64,000 nt of DNA from Pedobacter sp. W3I1. GTDB lineage: Bacteria; Bacteroidota; Bacteroidia; Sphingobacteriales; Sphingobacteriaceae. Position numbers and translations under genes: made by a program. The DNA is taken from positions 1,984,001-2,048,000 of the forward strand of contig NZ_JAUSXN010000001.1 of the NCBI RefSeq assembly GCF_030816015.1, given 5' to 3'. The notes beneath the pieces were generated by a model, which ran no database searches, was not told the DNA's origin, and worked only from the letters and a program-made list of their open reading frames with translations. Within the stretch, counting starts at the first letter, position 1; each line of letters opens with the position of its first letter. Positions 45,601 to 54,766 of the stretch are shown piece by piece.

Positions 45601-46907
45601 GGTAAACCCGATTGGTTCCAGTCTATCGCTTTTTGCACCGCAGAAAAACGGGTTTCGGCCAATTGGGTTACAGGTTCATCGCAATGTAAAGTAGGAGGGA
45701 TGATGCCATGGTATAAAGCCAGGCTCGATTTGATCAAGCCAGCAATACCTGCTGCAGGCATGGCATGGCCGATATTTGATTTAACAGAGCCAATACCAGC
45801 TTTTGGCAGATCTGCATCCTGACCAAAAAACTGTTTTAACGTTTCCACTTCGGTTTTATCACCAAGTGGGGTACCTGTTCCGTGGGCTTCTAAATAGCCA
45901 ATATTTTTACTTTCTAATTCTGCGTTTTTCCAGGCTTCGGTAATGGCTTTAAGCTGGCCCTTAACCGATGGACTCATTACGCTTGTTCCGCTGCCATCGC
46001 TGCTGATGCCTACACCCTTAATTACTGAATAAATTTTATCCTGATCCCTTATGGCATCTTCGAGGCGTTTAAGCACCACAAAACCACAACCTTCGCCAAT
46101 AATCAATCCATCGGCATTTTGATCGAAAGGTTTTATTTTTTCTTGTTTGGATAAAGCGCCCAGCTGAGAAAAAATGCTCCAAAAAGCAGCATTCTGACCT
46201 AAATGTACACCTCCTGCAATAATCATATCACAACGGCCACTATTTAATTCCTGCACACCATGATCTACTGCGATGAGTGAACTGGCACATGCAGCATCTA
46301 AAGTAAAAGCCAAACCACCTAAATTAAGGCGATTCGCCACTAACGAGGCCACTAAATTGGGGATTAAACCCATTGCGGTATCGGCACTGAAGCGGCCTTT
46401 TCGCAATTGAAATTCGTGCTTAACCTTATCTATTTCCGCTTCAGTAAGTTGTGGCATCAAATCTTTCAATACACTCGAAATCTGTTCTCCAGTTCTTACA
46501 ATTTCGATGGCACGGGTCGCCCCCGGACCTACATAATTACCTTTACCGATAATAATTCCTGTTTTATCGAGGGGATATTTTTTTTCAAATACGGAAGCAT
46601 CTTCCAGTGCCTGATGAACCAGATCTAAGGTTAACAGATGATCGGGTTCTGTACCTTCAACAGCTAAGGGTAAAATGCCAAAGCGCTGCGGATCAAAATG
46701 ATGGTCGGGGATAAAGCCCCCGCGGTTGCAGTAAAAACGATCTACTCCAGTCAAATTTTTATCGAAATGTACAGGATCTATACGATCAGCGGGAACCTCT
46801 TGTGTAGAATCTACCCGGTTGATAATATTTTCCCAAAAGGTCTGCATATCTTTCGCACCCGGAAAAATGCATGACATTCCAATAATTGCTACGTCGCTTT
46901 TCTTCAT
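42672..46907 (-). CDS. Iterative-type synthase KS-AT-DH with fused phosphopantetheinyl transferase
   Basis: This is a 1411-aa multidomain protein. A ketosynthase (residues about 4-460) has active-site Cys in DAACASS near 205, EAHGTG near 340 and GHAMPAAG near 378. An acyltransferase (about 530-830) has GHSLGE near 603 and 'GFHSPFV'. A polyketide-type dehydratase/product-template-like double hotdog (about 950-1190) has 'CPYLIDHSLLRQPKGWPTVEDMDPVIPMTMIFE', 'FHGPDYQGIKKL' and 'LLDNAGQLFGLWL'. A Sfp-type phosphopantetheinyl transferase (about 1215-1411) has 'VGIDIEHIEERSAGFFDLVF' and 'WVAKEAYGKYLGKGL'. No ACP lies inside it. It works with the upstream synthase and the small ACP to extend and dehydrate the chain. 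It starts 21 bp after the upstream gene. Confidence 0.93.
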   Translation of the reverse strand: MKKSDVAIIGMSCIFPGAKDMQTFWENIINRVDSTQEVPADRIDPVHFDKNLTGVDRFYCNRGGFIPDHHFDPQRFGILPLAVEGTEPDHLLTLDLVHQALEDASVFEKKYPLDKTGIIIGKGNYVGPGATRAIEIVRTGEQISSVLKDLMPQLTEAEIDKVKHEFQLRKGRFSADTAMGLIPNLVASLVANRLNLGGLAFTLDAACASSLIAVDHGVQELNSGRCDMIIAGGVHLGQNAAFWSIFSQLGALSKQEKIKPFDQNADGLIIGEGCGFVVLKRLEDAIRDQDKIYSVIKGVGISSDGSGTSVMSPSVKGQLKAITEAWKNAELESKNIGYLEAHGTGTPLGDKTEVETLKQFFGQDADLPKAGIGSVKSNIGHAMPAAGIAGLIKSSLALYHGIIPPTLHCDEPVTQLAETRFSAVQKAIDWNQSGLPKLAAVNAFGFGGINAHVVLAAYDTPKKDEVLVIARPKHEALIESLENGDYNIGNGNFRLVLFNPSTERIKKALKIVAKNSPWRNKQDIWYTNAPLLANDGKIAFVFPGLDGLAGGEFKTVADYFNINIDENEKEDGLLSEALNILNKSSVLGQALKQLGIKSDMNAGHSLGEWLAARSSELAEESSVINLLNVLNPETFELKDSRFIAVGCGLEILQPILENIPDLYLSNDNCPQQVILCGSKVALDELVPILKVKQIFHQILPFQSGFHSPFVADKLGLILEGMQDMQFRKTTTPLWSATTLDLYPEGFEAIRQLSAEHLIKPVRFRELTEKLYAEGARVFIQVGSGGLVGFIDDTLKGKEISTISANVPIRSGITQLQRVLAALFIEGKEIGLSYLGNIKSTPPQKNKGIKLELGSPIIHNLQTLKGLTIKQPQPSQSKTFVEAKHPVLQAFNENVMEMINMQSEMIELFENAALQVDQPSNWAPAKPQKPVRQSFSKTLDVSLDNCPYLIDHSLLRQPKGWPTVEDMDPVIPMTMIFEVFAEIANAQSPEEKVHKIMNMRVFQWMNVVKPFQETVTGEWKDEQRVYLNLERFANAEVQLTTQLNPAPARRFDIGKLLDINRTAAQIYDAHMFHGPDYQGIKKLVAVGEKGITGIIEASGGKGSLLDNAGQLFGLWLQLTLEKDRIAFPVKIQEIEFFGDMADQKGQFECTCVLTEINDEFATADIVMKRDGITWLIITGWQNRRLEIDEPLWNVSMSPLHNRLSEEVAPGVFLFGNAYSRVVSWDFILKRYFNQTEKKHHQNLLPNKRRTWMISRVAAKDAVRNLLNTQKNQACYPITFEIYSDEFRKPYVKGGLTDNINISIAHKGTDAVGIARFNEAVGIDIEHIEERSAGFFDLVFNDHEMALLESRDKIEWATRFWVAKEAYGKYLGKGLQGNPKAYTVEEINGEELRINNITIKTIKHKNYIIGWTL

Positions 46908-46928
46908 CTGCTGTTTGGTTACGGGATT

Positions 46929-49900
46929 CTATGTCCAGGTGTTTCCAGCCATGATCAATACCTGGCTTTCTTTACCATATTTAAGTTCATTCAGGAAAGT
47001 TTCCATTCCATCCTGTAGCGGGATCAATGCAATTCCTCTTCGTTGGTACTCTTTTTCTAAGGTTGGCGAAACCATACCTGCACCTTTCCACGGTCCCCAG
47101 TTAATGGCCATTACCTTGCCTTGAATCTTCTGTTTTAAGGCCCAGGCATATTTATCCATTACGCTGTTTGCTGCGGCATAATCGGTTTGCCCGCGGTTTC
47201 CGTAAACAGAAGCAATGCTCGAGAAAAGGATTACAAATTGTGTTTCAGGTCTTAACTGTTCGGCCAATACCCTTAATGGTGTTACTTTAGTGTCGAAAAC
47301 ACGCCCGAAAGATTCAGAAGTTTTGCTATGGAACAGTTTGTCTTCCAATAAACCTGCACCATGTACCACGCCATCTATGCGGCCAAAATCTTCGTAAACC
47401 TGATTGATCAAACGGGTTAGTGCTTCTTCATCTTTAAGGTCTAACGATTCGTAAACCACTGTAGAACCACCTTCCTCTAAAGTTGCAATGCAGCGTAAAA
47501 TCTGGTTGTTTTTGTAAATCCGATTCGTTTCCTGTTCTATCTCGGCAGGTTTTTTAATCTCGCCTTGTTTAATTACGTACTGCCTGATCTCATCTTTGGT
47601 TTTTAATGAAGAACTGGCTTCATTTGCCGAAGCTATTGGATTTGCCGAACGGCCCACCAAAATGTACCTGCAAGGGTAATCTTTGGCGAAATGGATCATC
47701 AGTTCGGCTGTAATACCTTGTGCGCCACCTAAAACCATTACCACCGCATCTTTATCCAAATGGATGTGTGCATCCGTTTCGATACTCAATTGATGTGGCA
47801 CAAGTTCCATGATATGTCTTTTATGGTCGTTGTAAATAATCTCCGAAGGTTTATCCGGATTCAGGATTTCGTTTAAGGTAATGTTGGTGATTTCATCAGG
47901 CGACATTTTGGTTTCCAAACTAATGAAACGGCATTTAGTATTTTCGTATTCGCGGTCTAAACTTTTAAAGAAACCCGAATAACCCTGATAATTTCTTAAG
48001 AAAGAAATATCCGACTGGTCGTTAAAATATTGTTTGGTATCCGCAATCAGATATACCCATTTCACCGTATCGAAGTTTAGCTTTTTAATAGTGGCGAAAT
48101 GATCGAGAATGCCTACTTTTTGCTGTGCTTCGAACATATTCAAAATAATAAGACCTTGATAACCATCCAATGAGTCATCAAAACTCACCAAATTGGCAAT
48201 GGCACCATGTTTCTCCAACACTTTTTTGATTTTAATCGCTTGCCCGCCACCATCATCGGTTAAGGCAAAACGTTGTCCTTTTAAAATGGCTGCTTCGGTA
48301 ATGGTCAATGCAGCAGGAGTTAGCTCAAATCTTAAACGGGATAATTTTTCTTTAACCGTTTGATCATCGATGCTCTCCTCAATAAGCTTTTTTGCTTCTG
48401 TAAGCACCTCCGAGCTTTCTGCTTCAACATCTGCAATCCAGTTAACCAGTGCATTTAAAGTTTTGATCGCAGCCAATTTTTCCATTAAATCATCAGCCTG
48501 GTCGCCTTGTGAACCAAATCCGATTTTTTCTTTAAGCGAAGCGATAATTTCCATCCTTTTGATCGAATCGATACTTAAATCAGCTTCAAGATCTAAATCC
48601 ATGCCCAACATTTCTTTTGGATAACCTGTTTTTTCACTTACCACATCAAGAATGGCCGATTTTAACTGATCAATTGAAAATTTTGCCTGTTCAGGCTGAC
48701 TTGCTGGCGTTGCTAGAGGAGCAGGCACACTAACAGCAGCTGGTTGTGCCGTATTTTCGGTAATCCAGTTGATCAGGCTGCTCAGGGTTTTAAGTCCTGC
48801 AAGCTGTTCCATAATTTTATCTTCCGGAAGGTTTAATTGAGAGAAACCACCCAGTTCTGTACGTAAAGCACCGATAATTTCTACACGTTTGATCGAATCG
48901 ATACTTAAATCGGCTTCAAGGTCCATTTCCATGCCTAACATTTCCTGTGGATAACCTGTTTTGTCGCTCACGATTTGTAAAAGCACCAGTTTTAGGTCTT
49001 TTTGTGCAATTGCAGGTGCAATTACCTCTATGGTTTGTGCCTGAGGTACTTCCTGTTTTACCGTGATCTGGTTTTCGATGCGAACCGGCTGAGGGGCTTG
49101 ATATGATGTTAAAGGTTGGTTAATGATTTGCGAAGGCATTGCGGGAGCTTGCCCTAAAAAGGAAAGCATCACATCGCGTTGTGCCTGAATCAGCATTTTC
49201 ATGCTGTGCAAGTACTCCTGCATCATCAAGTCTTTGGCTGAGCCATTAACCTGGTGATTTTCAGTTGGTGTAGAGGTATTGTTCATAAGGATAATCGGTT
49301 TAATAATAGGGGATGCACCATTTGCCGGAAGTTTACCTGTTGATGGAATGGCGTGTTGACCGTTCACATACCAGATTGCCGGGCTTTTTTTATAGATAGA
49401 AGGTTCATCCAGTTTGATGGTTTTTACTGAACGGCCTTCGAATAATTTTTCAAGCTTGATTTCGCGGCCTGTAGCCATATAACCAGCAAGTGTGCCCAAC
49501 AAATTGCTGAGTTTGTTCTGACCCTGATCTTCGGTGTGCAAAATCACTTCGTCTTTACCGATACATGATTTGGTTAAACCACTTAACACCTTACCAGGGC
49601 CAACTTCTACGAAAACCCTGGCTCCGGCAGCATACATATCCCTTAGTTCATCAACAAAAAGCACGGGTTTTACCAAATGATCGGTTAAACGTTCTTTAAC
49701 TGCAGCCGCTTCAACAGGGTACTCTTTTGCAGTAGTGTTAGACCATACCGGGATTTTTAGATCACTGAATTTTACCCCAGATAATACTGTTTGGTAAAGT
49801 TGTTTCGATTTAGCCACCAAAGGACTGTGGAAAGCACAAGCCACTTCAAGTGGACGGAAAGATATTTTAGCTTCCTTTAAAACTGCTGCCAATTGGCCAA

Positions 49901-52900
49901 TGGCTGCAGTACTGCCTGCAATTACACATTGGGTTGGTGCATTAAAGTTTACCGGATAAACAGCTGCGATATCACCCAGGTATTGTGCTAGATCTTCCTG
50001 TTTTGCACTCACGGCAAGCATGGTGCCCGGATCGCCGTTTTCTACGGCATTTAAAATAGATTTTGCTCTTTCGGCACTCAGGTAAACTAAAGCTTCTTCC
50101 TCAAAAGCACCTGCAAAACAAAGTGCAGGTAATTCGCCGTAGCTATGACCAGCAACCATATCAGGTACAATACCCAATGATTTTAAGAAGTTGGCAATGG
50201 CCAGATCAACAATACCCAATAGCGGTTGTGCCATGCGCGTATCTTTAATACGTTCTTTTTGTGCTTTTGCATCAGCATCATTAAATACTGTATTTGGGAA
50301 AAGGATTTTTTCGTATTCAGGATAAGCTTTCAATAGTTTTCTCATTTCTGGGAAAACCACGAAAAGATCTCTGGCCATGTTTACGCGTTGGCTCCCTTGC
50401 CCCGGGAACATAAAAGCAACTTTACCCTCCTGTTTTTGGGTAAGGTAAGTGTCTTTACTTTCAACGCCAGATAAAACAAGGTCGATTTTCATAACCAGGT
50501 CTTCTGCATGATTGGCAACGATGCTCAATTGAACAGGTTTTGTATCAGCAGTTGCTAAACTATAGGCAATATCTTTCAGTTCGATCTGATCATTCAGCTC
50601 TAAGAGGTTTTTTACTGAAAGAACGCGGTTTTTAGCTTCCTCATAAGTATTGCCTCTGAAAACAAAAAGTTCAGAAGGCCAGGATTTTAATATCGAATTT
50701 TTATTTTCTATGTTTTGCGCACTTTCTAATACGGCGTGGAAGTTTGTTCCGCCAAAACCAAAGGCACTTACACCAGCGTACCGTTTTTCTTCCATCCATA
50801 AACCCGCTTCTGTATGGAAAGCGAACGGACTGGTTTTTGCGTTATAGAAGCTATTTGGTGTTTTTAAGTTAATGGTTGGTGGTTTAATACCATGGTAAAC
50901 CGATAGCGATGCTTTGATTAATCCTGCAATTCCAGCGGCACATTTAGTATGGCCAATCTGTGTTTTTACAGAGCCCAGGTGTGTTTGTCCGGCGGTTGCG
51001 CCTGATTGGTTAAGCATATCGGTTAACGCACTGATCTCTGTTTTATCGCCAACTACGGTACCTGTGCCATGCGCTTCTACCAAGCCAACCAACGAAGGTG
51101 TAATTCCTGCCTGACTATAAGCTCTTTCTAATGCATTTACCTGTCCGTTTTTACGTGGCGCGGTTAAACCAAGACTTTTGCCATCACTCGATCCACCAAC
51201 ACCTTTAATAATGGAGTAAATCGTATCGCCGTCTCTTAAAGCATCGTCGTATCTTTTTAGGACGATCATGGCAATACCTTCACCAAGGGCAATTCCATCA
51301 GCTTCAGCATCAAAGGTGGCGCATCTTCCTTTTTTAGAGAGCGCGTGCGTGCTCGAAAACATCAGGTAATCGTTAATGCCGTTGTGCAGATCAGCTCCAC
51401 CGGCCAAAACCATATCCGATTTCTCTAAAAATAACTCCTGACAGGCAAGGTCGATTGCCGCAAGAGATGAAGCACAGGCTGCATCTACCGTGAAGTTTCT
51501 GCCACCCAGATTTAACCTGTTGGTAATCCTTCCGGAAATTACATTCGCTAAAATACCTGGGAACGAATCTTCTGTTGGTTTTGGTAGTGCTGCATCTAAT
51601 TCAGCAGGCATTTCACCTAAAATCTGTTTGTAAAAACCTCTAAAGCTATAGCTGTTGGCGAGGTCATTTCCTCCTTCAGCGCCGATAATTACCGAAACAT
51701 TTTCATTGTCAACACCACCATCCGCATAACCAGCGTGTTGCAATGCCTGTTTGGCCACCATTAAGGTTAGCAGCTGCGTAGGCTCTATGGCGGCAAGTGA
51801 TTGCGGTGGAATACCAAATTCTAAAGGATCAAAATCGATCCTCGGGATAAAACCGCCCCATTTAGAGTGCGACATATCGCCAGCGGTTGATTCAGGGTTA
51901 TAATACAGTTCTTTGTTCCATCTCTCATCAGGTACTTCGGTTACCGAATCTTTACCTAAAATAATGTTGCGCCAGTATTCCTCAAGGTTTTTGGCCCCTG
52001 GGAAAATACAGGCCATGCCTACAATGGCAACATCCAATGCTTTGGCTTTATTTTCTGGAGGTGATGAAAGTGTGGCGTCTAAAATGTATGTATAATTATG
52101 GTCGGCTACATCCTGATGAAGATCGAGCAACGACATTACTTCTTTATGCATAGGCGCAATCTGTCCGATCATGTACATGCCTAAATCTGTTTGTTCAGCT
52201 TCTTCAATTTTTACGAGCTCATCGCCACGTCTTTCAATTCCTTTTGCAGCAATGCGCAAACGGCCAACATTTAGTGTTTCCAGTTTTGCCCAGATTTCTT
52301 TTTTATCCATTCCTTCAGCCTGTAGCTTCAGTTTTTCCTGGTTAAAGAAAGTAGCAAATGAAGAATTCAAACATCTGGTTTCGTGCCCCGGGGCAGTTTC
52401 AAGCAAAACAGTTTCGTTTGCCTGCATGGCTTCCTGCTGGAATTTATCTAAAATGGCACCTGTGCTTACCGCTTCTTTGGTATATAGGTATGCAGTGCCC
52501 ATCAGTACACCGATTTTCATTCCTTTGGCCGCTAATGGAGCAGCCATTACCGAAATAAATGCAGTAGAAAAGGCATCATGGATTCCGCCTGCGAAGAAAA
52601 CGCTGATGCTTTCCGGATTTTCTTCTTTTAACAAACGTTCGATCTGTTTTTCCCACAATACCATGCTTGATAGTGGCCCAACGTGGCCTCCACATTCACG
52701 TCCTTCGAATACAAAACGTTTAGCACCTTCTCTCAAAAACATATCTAAAAGAGACGCAGAAGGTACATGCAGAAAAGTTTTGATCCCCGCTTTTTCAAAT
52801 GGTTTAGCCTGCGAGGGTCTTCCCCCTGCAATTAATAAAACCGGGGGTTTGGCACTTAATATATATTCTTGTTGCTCATCTCTCAGTTCTTGTGGTGCAA

Positions 52901-53969
52901 AGCCTAAAATGCCTACCCCCCAGGTTTTTTCGCCAGCCAGTTTTTTGGTTTCCTCAATCAGGTTTTTTGCCGATGCGCCTTTTAGTAAGGATAGCGCAAT
53001 AAATGATAAGGCTCCAGCTTCCGAAACGGCATCTGCAAAGGGCGCTACATCGCTTACCCTTGTCATAGGCCCTTGTGCAATAGGGTAGGTGATATTTAAA
53101 TCTTTGGCAAGCGAGTTGCCTGCTTTGATGACATTTATGGCTTTTGCTTGTTTTAAATGGCCATAAATGGCTTCCTTTATACCAAAAACTAACTTATCGA
53201 GCTTTTTATATTTGGTTACCAGATCAATCGATAGGGTAATATCCTGACCCATTGGAAGGTAGTTGCTTTCCAGATCGTAACCTTTAAAATATTTTTGAAG
53301 ACCAGTGTAGTCTGTATTTTCAGTAAGTGCAGGCGAATTTGGCCGAACCAGTACGCGGCAGTTATCAATCAATTTTGTTTCGGTCCCACTGAGTTTGCTA
53401 CAAACTGTTTTCAAATCCTCTGGTGTAGAACTTTCTGGGAATAATGCCAGTTGACTATCCAAAATGATTCCCGTTGCGCCCTGGGCCATTAAAGAGGCTG
53501 CTGTATGAATACCCACACCACCCTGAACCCAAACCGGAATGGAAGTAATTTCTTTGATAATCCGCTGAAAAAGTACAAAAGAAGATTCGTAAGCCACACG
53601 GCCAGCGCCTTCATTTCCTTTTACGATGATTCCATCCGCACCGTTTGCTTGTGCGGCTAATGCAGATTGAAGGTCGTAGACCTGAAGAATAATTTTTGCT
53701 GATGTTTTACGTTTTAGCGCGAAATCATAAGGCGCTATGATTAAACTTACCTGTGCGGGAAGATCGATATCGGCTAATTCTGCTGAATTGATGCTAACGC
53801 CGAAATCTGATGTGCCTGCATCTATTAGTGTATGAAGAGCTTTTTCAGCTTCATCTTTACTATGTCCAAGACTAAGAACCGGAAAGCAATCTGCTTTTTG
53901 TAAATTGGAAACCAATCTGCTATCAGGGATTTCGAAGGGAGTTATTCCAATAATGGCGTGTTTGTTCAT
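46929..53969 (-). CDS. Giant synthase: FMN enoyl-reductase-type region, KS, AT, two ACPs, KR
   Basis: This is a 2346-aa protein. Residues about 1-240 and 270-620 are two TIM-barrel-like stretches of the 2-nitropropane dioxygenase/PfaD (FabK-like) type. The first has 'GADGIIVKGNEGAGR' and the second 'ITYPIAQGPMTRVSD', 'EGRECGGHVGPLSS' and 'GVLMGTAYLYTKEA'. The ketosynthase spans about 645-1080 (DAACASS near 831, EAHGTG near 965, GHTKCAAG). The acyltransferase spans about 1185-1480 (GQGSQR, GHSYGE near 1275). Two ACPs carry the PUFA-synthase-style LEADLSIDSIKR site near residues 1686 and 1798. A ketoreductase with a structural half ends the protein ('VLGGAQGITAELM' near 2075; 'FSSIASVYGNRGQTDYAAAN'). 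Fusion of a PfaD-like reductase to the N-terminus is unusual: PUFA synthases encode it separately. It leads the operon after a ~770-bp leader. Confidence 0.94.
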   Translation of the reverse strand: MNKHAIIGITPFEIPDSRLVSNLQKADCFPVLSLGHSKDEAEKALHTLIDAGTSDFGVSINSAELADIDLPAQVSLIIAPYDFALKRKTSAKIILQVYDLQSALAAQANGADGIIVKGNEGAGRVAYESSFVLFQRIIKEITSIPVWVQGGVGIHTAASLMAQGATGIILDSQLALFPESSTPEDLKTVCSKLSGTETKLIDNCRVLVRPNSPALTENTDYTGLQKYFKGYDLESNYLPMGQDITLSIDLVTKYKKLDKLVFGIKEAIYGHLKQAKAINVIKAGNSLAKDLNITYPIAQGPMTRVSDVAPFADAVSEAGALSFIALSLLKGASAKNLIEETKKLAGEKTWGVGILGFAPQELRDEQQEYILSAKPPVLLIAGGRPSQAKPFEKAGIKTFLHVPSASLLDMFLREGAKRFVFEGRECGGHVGPLSSMVLWEKQIERLLKEENPESISVFFAGGIHDAFSTAFISVMAAPLAAKGMKIGVLMGTAYLYTKEAVSTGAILDKFQQEAMQANETVLLETAPGHETRCLNSSFATFFNQEKLKLQAEGMDKKEIWAKLETLNVGRLRIAAKGIERRGDELVKIEEAEQTDLGMYMIGQIAPMHKEVMSLLDLHQDVADHNYTYILDATLSSPPENKAKALDVAIVGMACIFPGAKNLEEYWRNIILGKDSVTEVPDERWNKELYYNPESTAGDMSHSKWGGFIPRIDFDPLEFGIPPQSLAAIEPTQLLTLMVAKQALQHAGYADGGVDNENVSVIIGAEGGNDLANSYSFRGFYKQILGEMPAELDAALPKPTEDSFPGILANVISGRITNRLNLGGRNFTVDAACASSLAAIDLACQELFLEKSDMVLAGGADLHNGINDYLMFSSTHALSKKGRCATFDAEADGIALGEGIAMIVLKRYDDALRDGDTIYSIIKGVGGSSDGKSLGLTAPRKNGQVNALERAYSQAGITPSLVGLVEAHGTGTVVGDKTEISALTDMLNQSGATAGQTHLGSVKTQIGHTKCAAGIAGLIKASLSVYHGIKPPTINLKTPNSFYNAKTSPFAFHTEAGLWMEEKRYAGVSAFGFGGTNFHAVLESAQNIENKNSILKSWPSELFVFRGNTYEEAKNRVLSVKNLLELNDQIELKDIAYSLATADTKPVQLSIVANHAEDLVMKIDLVLSGVESKDTYLTQKQEGKVAFMFPGQGSQRVNMARDLFVVFPEMRKLLKAYPEYEKILFPNTVFNDADAKAQKERIKDTRMAQPLLGIVDLAIANFLKSLGIVPDMVAGHSYGELPALCFAGAFEEEALVYLSAERAKSILNAVENGDPGTMLAVSAKQEDLAQYLGDIAAVYPVNFNAPTQCVIAGSTAAIGQLAAVLKEAKISFRPLEVACAFHSPLVAKSKQLYQTVLSGVKFSDLKIPVWSNTTAKEYPVEAAAVKERLTDHLVKPVLFVDELRDMYAAGARVFVEVGPGKVLSGLTKSCIGKDEVILHTEDQGQNKLSNLLGTLAGYMATGREIKLEKLFEGRSVKTIKLDEPSIYKKSPAIWYVNGQHAIPSTGKLPANGASPIIKPIILMNNTSTPTENHQVNGSAKDLMMQEYLHSMKMLIQAQRDVMLSFLGQAPAMPSQIINQPLTSYQAPQPVRIENQITVKQEVPQAQTIEVIAPAIAQKDLKLVLLQIVSDKTGYPQEMLGMEMDLEADLSIDSIKRVEIIGALRTELGGFSQLNLPEDKIMEQLAGLKTLSSLINWITENTAQPAAVSVPAPLATPASQPEQAKFSIDQLKSAILDVVSEKTGYPKEMLGMDLDLEADLSIDSIKRMEIIASLKEKIGFGSQGDQADDLMEKLAAIKTLNALVNWIADVEAESSEVLTEAKKLIEESIDDQTVKEKLSRLRFELTPAALTITEAAILKGQRFALTDDGGGQAIKIKKVLEKHGAIANLVSFDDSLDGYQGLIILNMFEAQQKVGILDHFATIKKLNFDTVKWVYLIADTKQYFNDQSDISFLRNYQGYSGFFKSLDREYENTKCRFISLETKMSPDEITNITLNEILNPDKPSEIIYNDHKRHIMELVPHQLSIETDAHIHLDKDAVVMVLGGAQGITAELMIHFAKDYPCRYILVGRSANPIASANEASSSLKTKDEIRQYVIKQGEIKKPAEIEQETNRIYKNNQILRCIATLEEGGSTVVYESLDLKDEEALTRLINQVYEDFGRIDGVVHGAGLLEDKLFHSKTSESFGRVFDTKVTPLRVLAEQLRPETQFVILFSSIASVYGNRGQTDYAAANSVMDKYAWALKQKIQGKVMAINWGPWKGAGMVSPTLEKEYQRRGIALIPLQDGMETFLNELKYGKESQVLIMAGNTWT

Positions 53970-54766
53970 GGCTTTAGATTTTGATTCTAATTCTTCTGTT
54001 TGGTGGATGATTTAAGCGGAACATAATGGTTCTTTATGCCGGCCGTAATACGCAATAACACAGCTTTTTAGCGCTGCTATTAGTGTGTATGATTAATTAG
54101 ACTAAGATACGACTTGGTTAAGTCAAATTGTTCTAAAAATTTATAAATGAACGAACTGAACAAGCGCCTTAAAAGCAGTCGATTTTTCCATTCAGAAATG
54201 AATTTTATGAACAAAATTCTCATTAATAATTTCAATTTTACTTCTTTATATGATTTATTTCAATTTTAAATACAAAAGAAGGTGTCCCACATTGGGTTAA
54301 TATTAATAATGGGTTAATTTACGGATTTGTTTTTGTAATTGCTTGGTTTGTTATGGGTTGTGTTGATTATTTTTTAATTTTTTCTAATAAAAATTAGTAG
54401 ATTTTATAAGGTTTGGTTTAAGAAATAAAGTTTTTGATACTATTTGATCGCATTTATTTATGTTGAGAATTTTTAATTTAAAACGGTTTAAATTTTGCTA
54501 ACACTCTAAATCATCTTATTGTGTATGTTTAATTAGTATCAAATATTGTGAGTTTGTTGTTTTTTGCTTTTAACAACAAGGTGTTTTAAGACAAAAAATG
54601 CTTAAATTTTAAATCATCTGTTCATTATCGTTTTAAATGGAGATTGTTTTTCTATATTCGTATTATAATCGTCTGTATGACGTTTAATAGCCAAATTCAA
54701 ATTTTATGAGAAAACGGTCTGAATGGATAAAAACTATTGAACCGACCGTGCACAAATCCAAACTAT
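53970..54766. promoter_or_regulatory. Long AT-rich divergent intergenic region (promoters of the lipid cluster and of the pectin genes)
   Basis: About 800 bp lie without a gene between two divergent operons. Notable sequences are GACTTGGTTAAGTC (54112-54125, 5-bp arms), a repeated GGGTTAAT at about 54294 and 54311 (17 bp apart), and long A/T runs. Both first genes need promoters here, and a regulator could act on either. I could not place reliable -33/-7 boxes. Confidence 0.5.

Noticed and set aside
52171..53088. 305-codon plus-strand open frame inside the giant synthase
   Set aside because: It is antisense to clear reductase-domain coding sequence, Ser/Ala-rich in the way antisense frames often are, and matches no family.
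42672..53969. A classical EPA/DHA (pfaABCD) PUFA locus
   Set aside because: The paired FabA-like dehydratases and a separate pfaD are absent, the ACP number is low, and glycosyltransferases plus acyltransferases are built into the operon.
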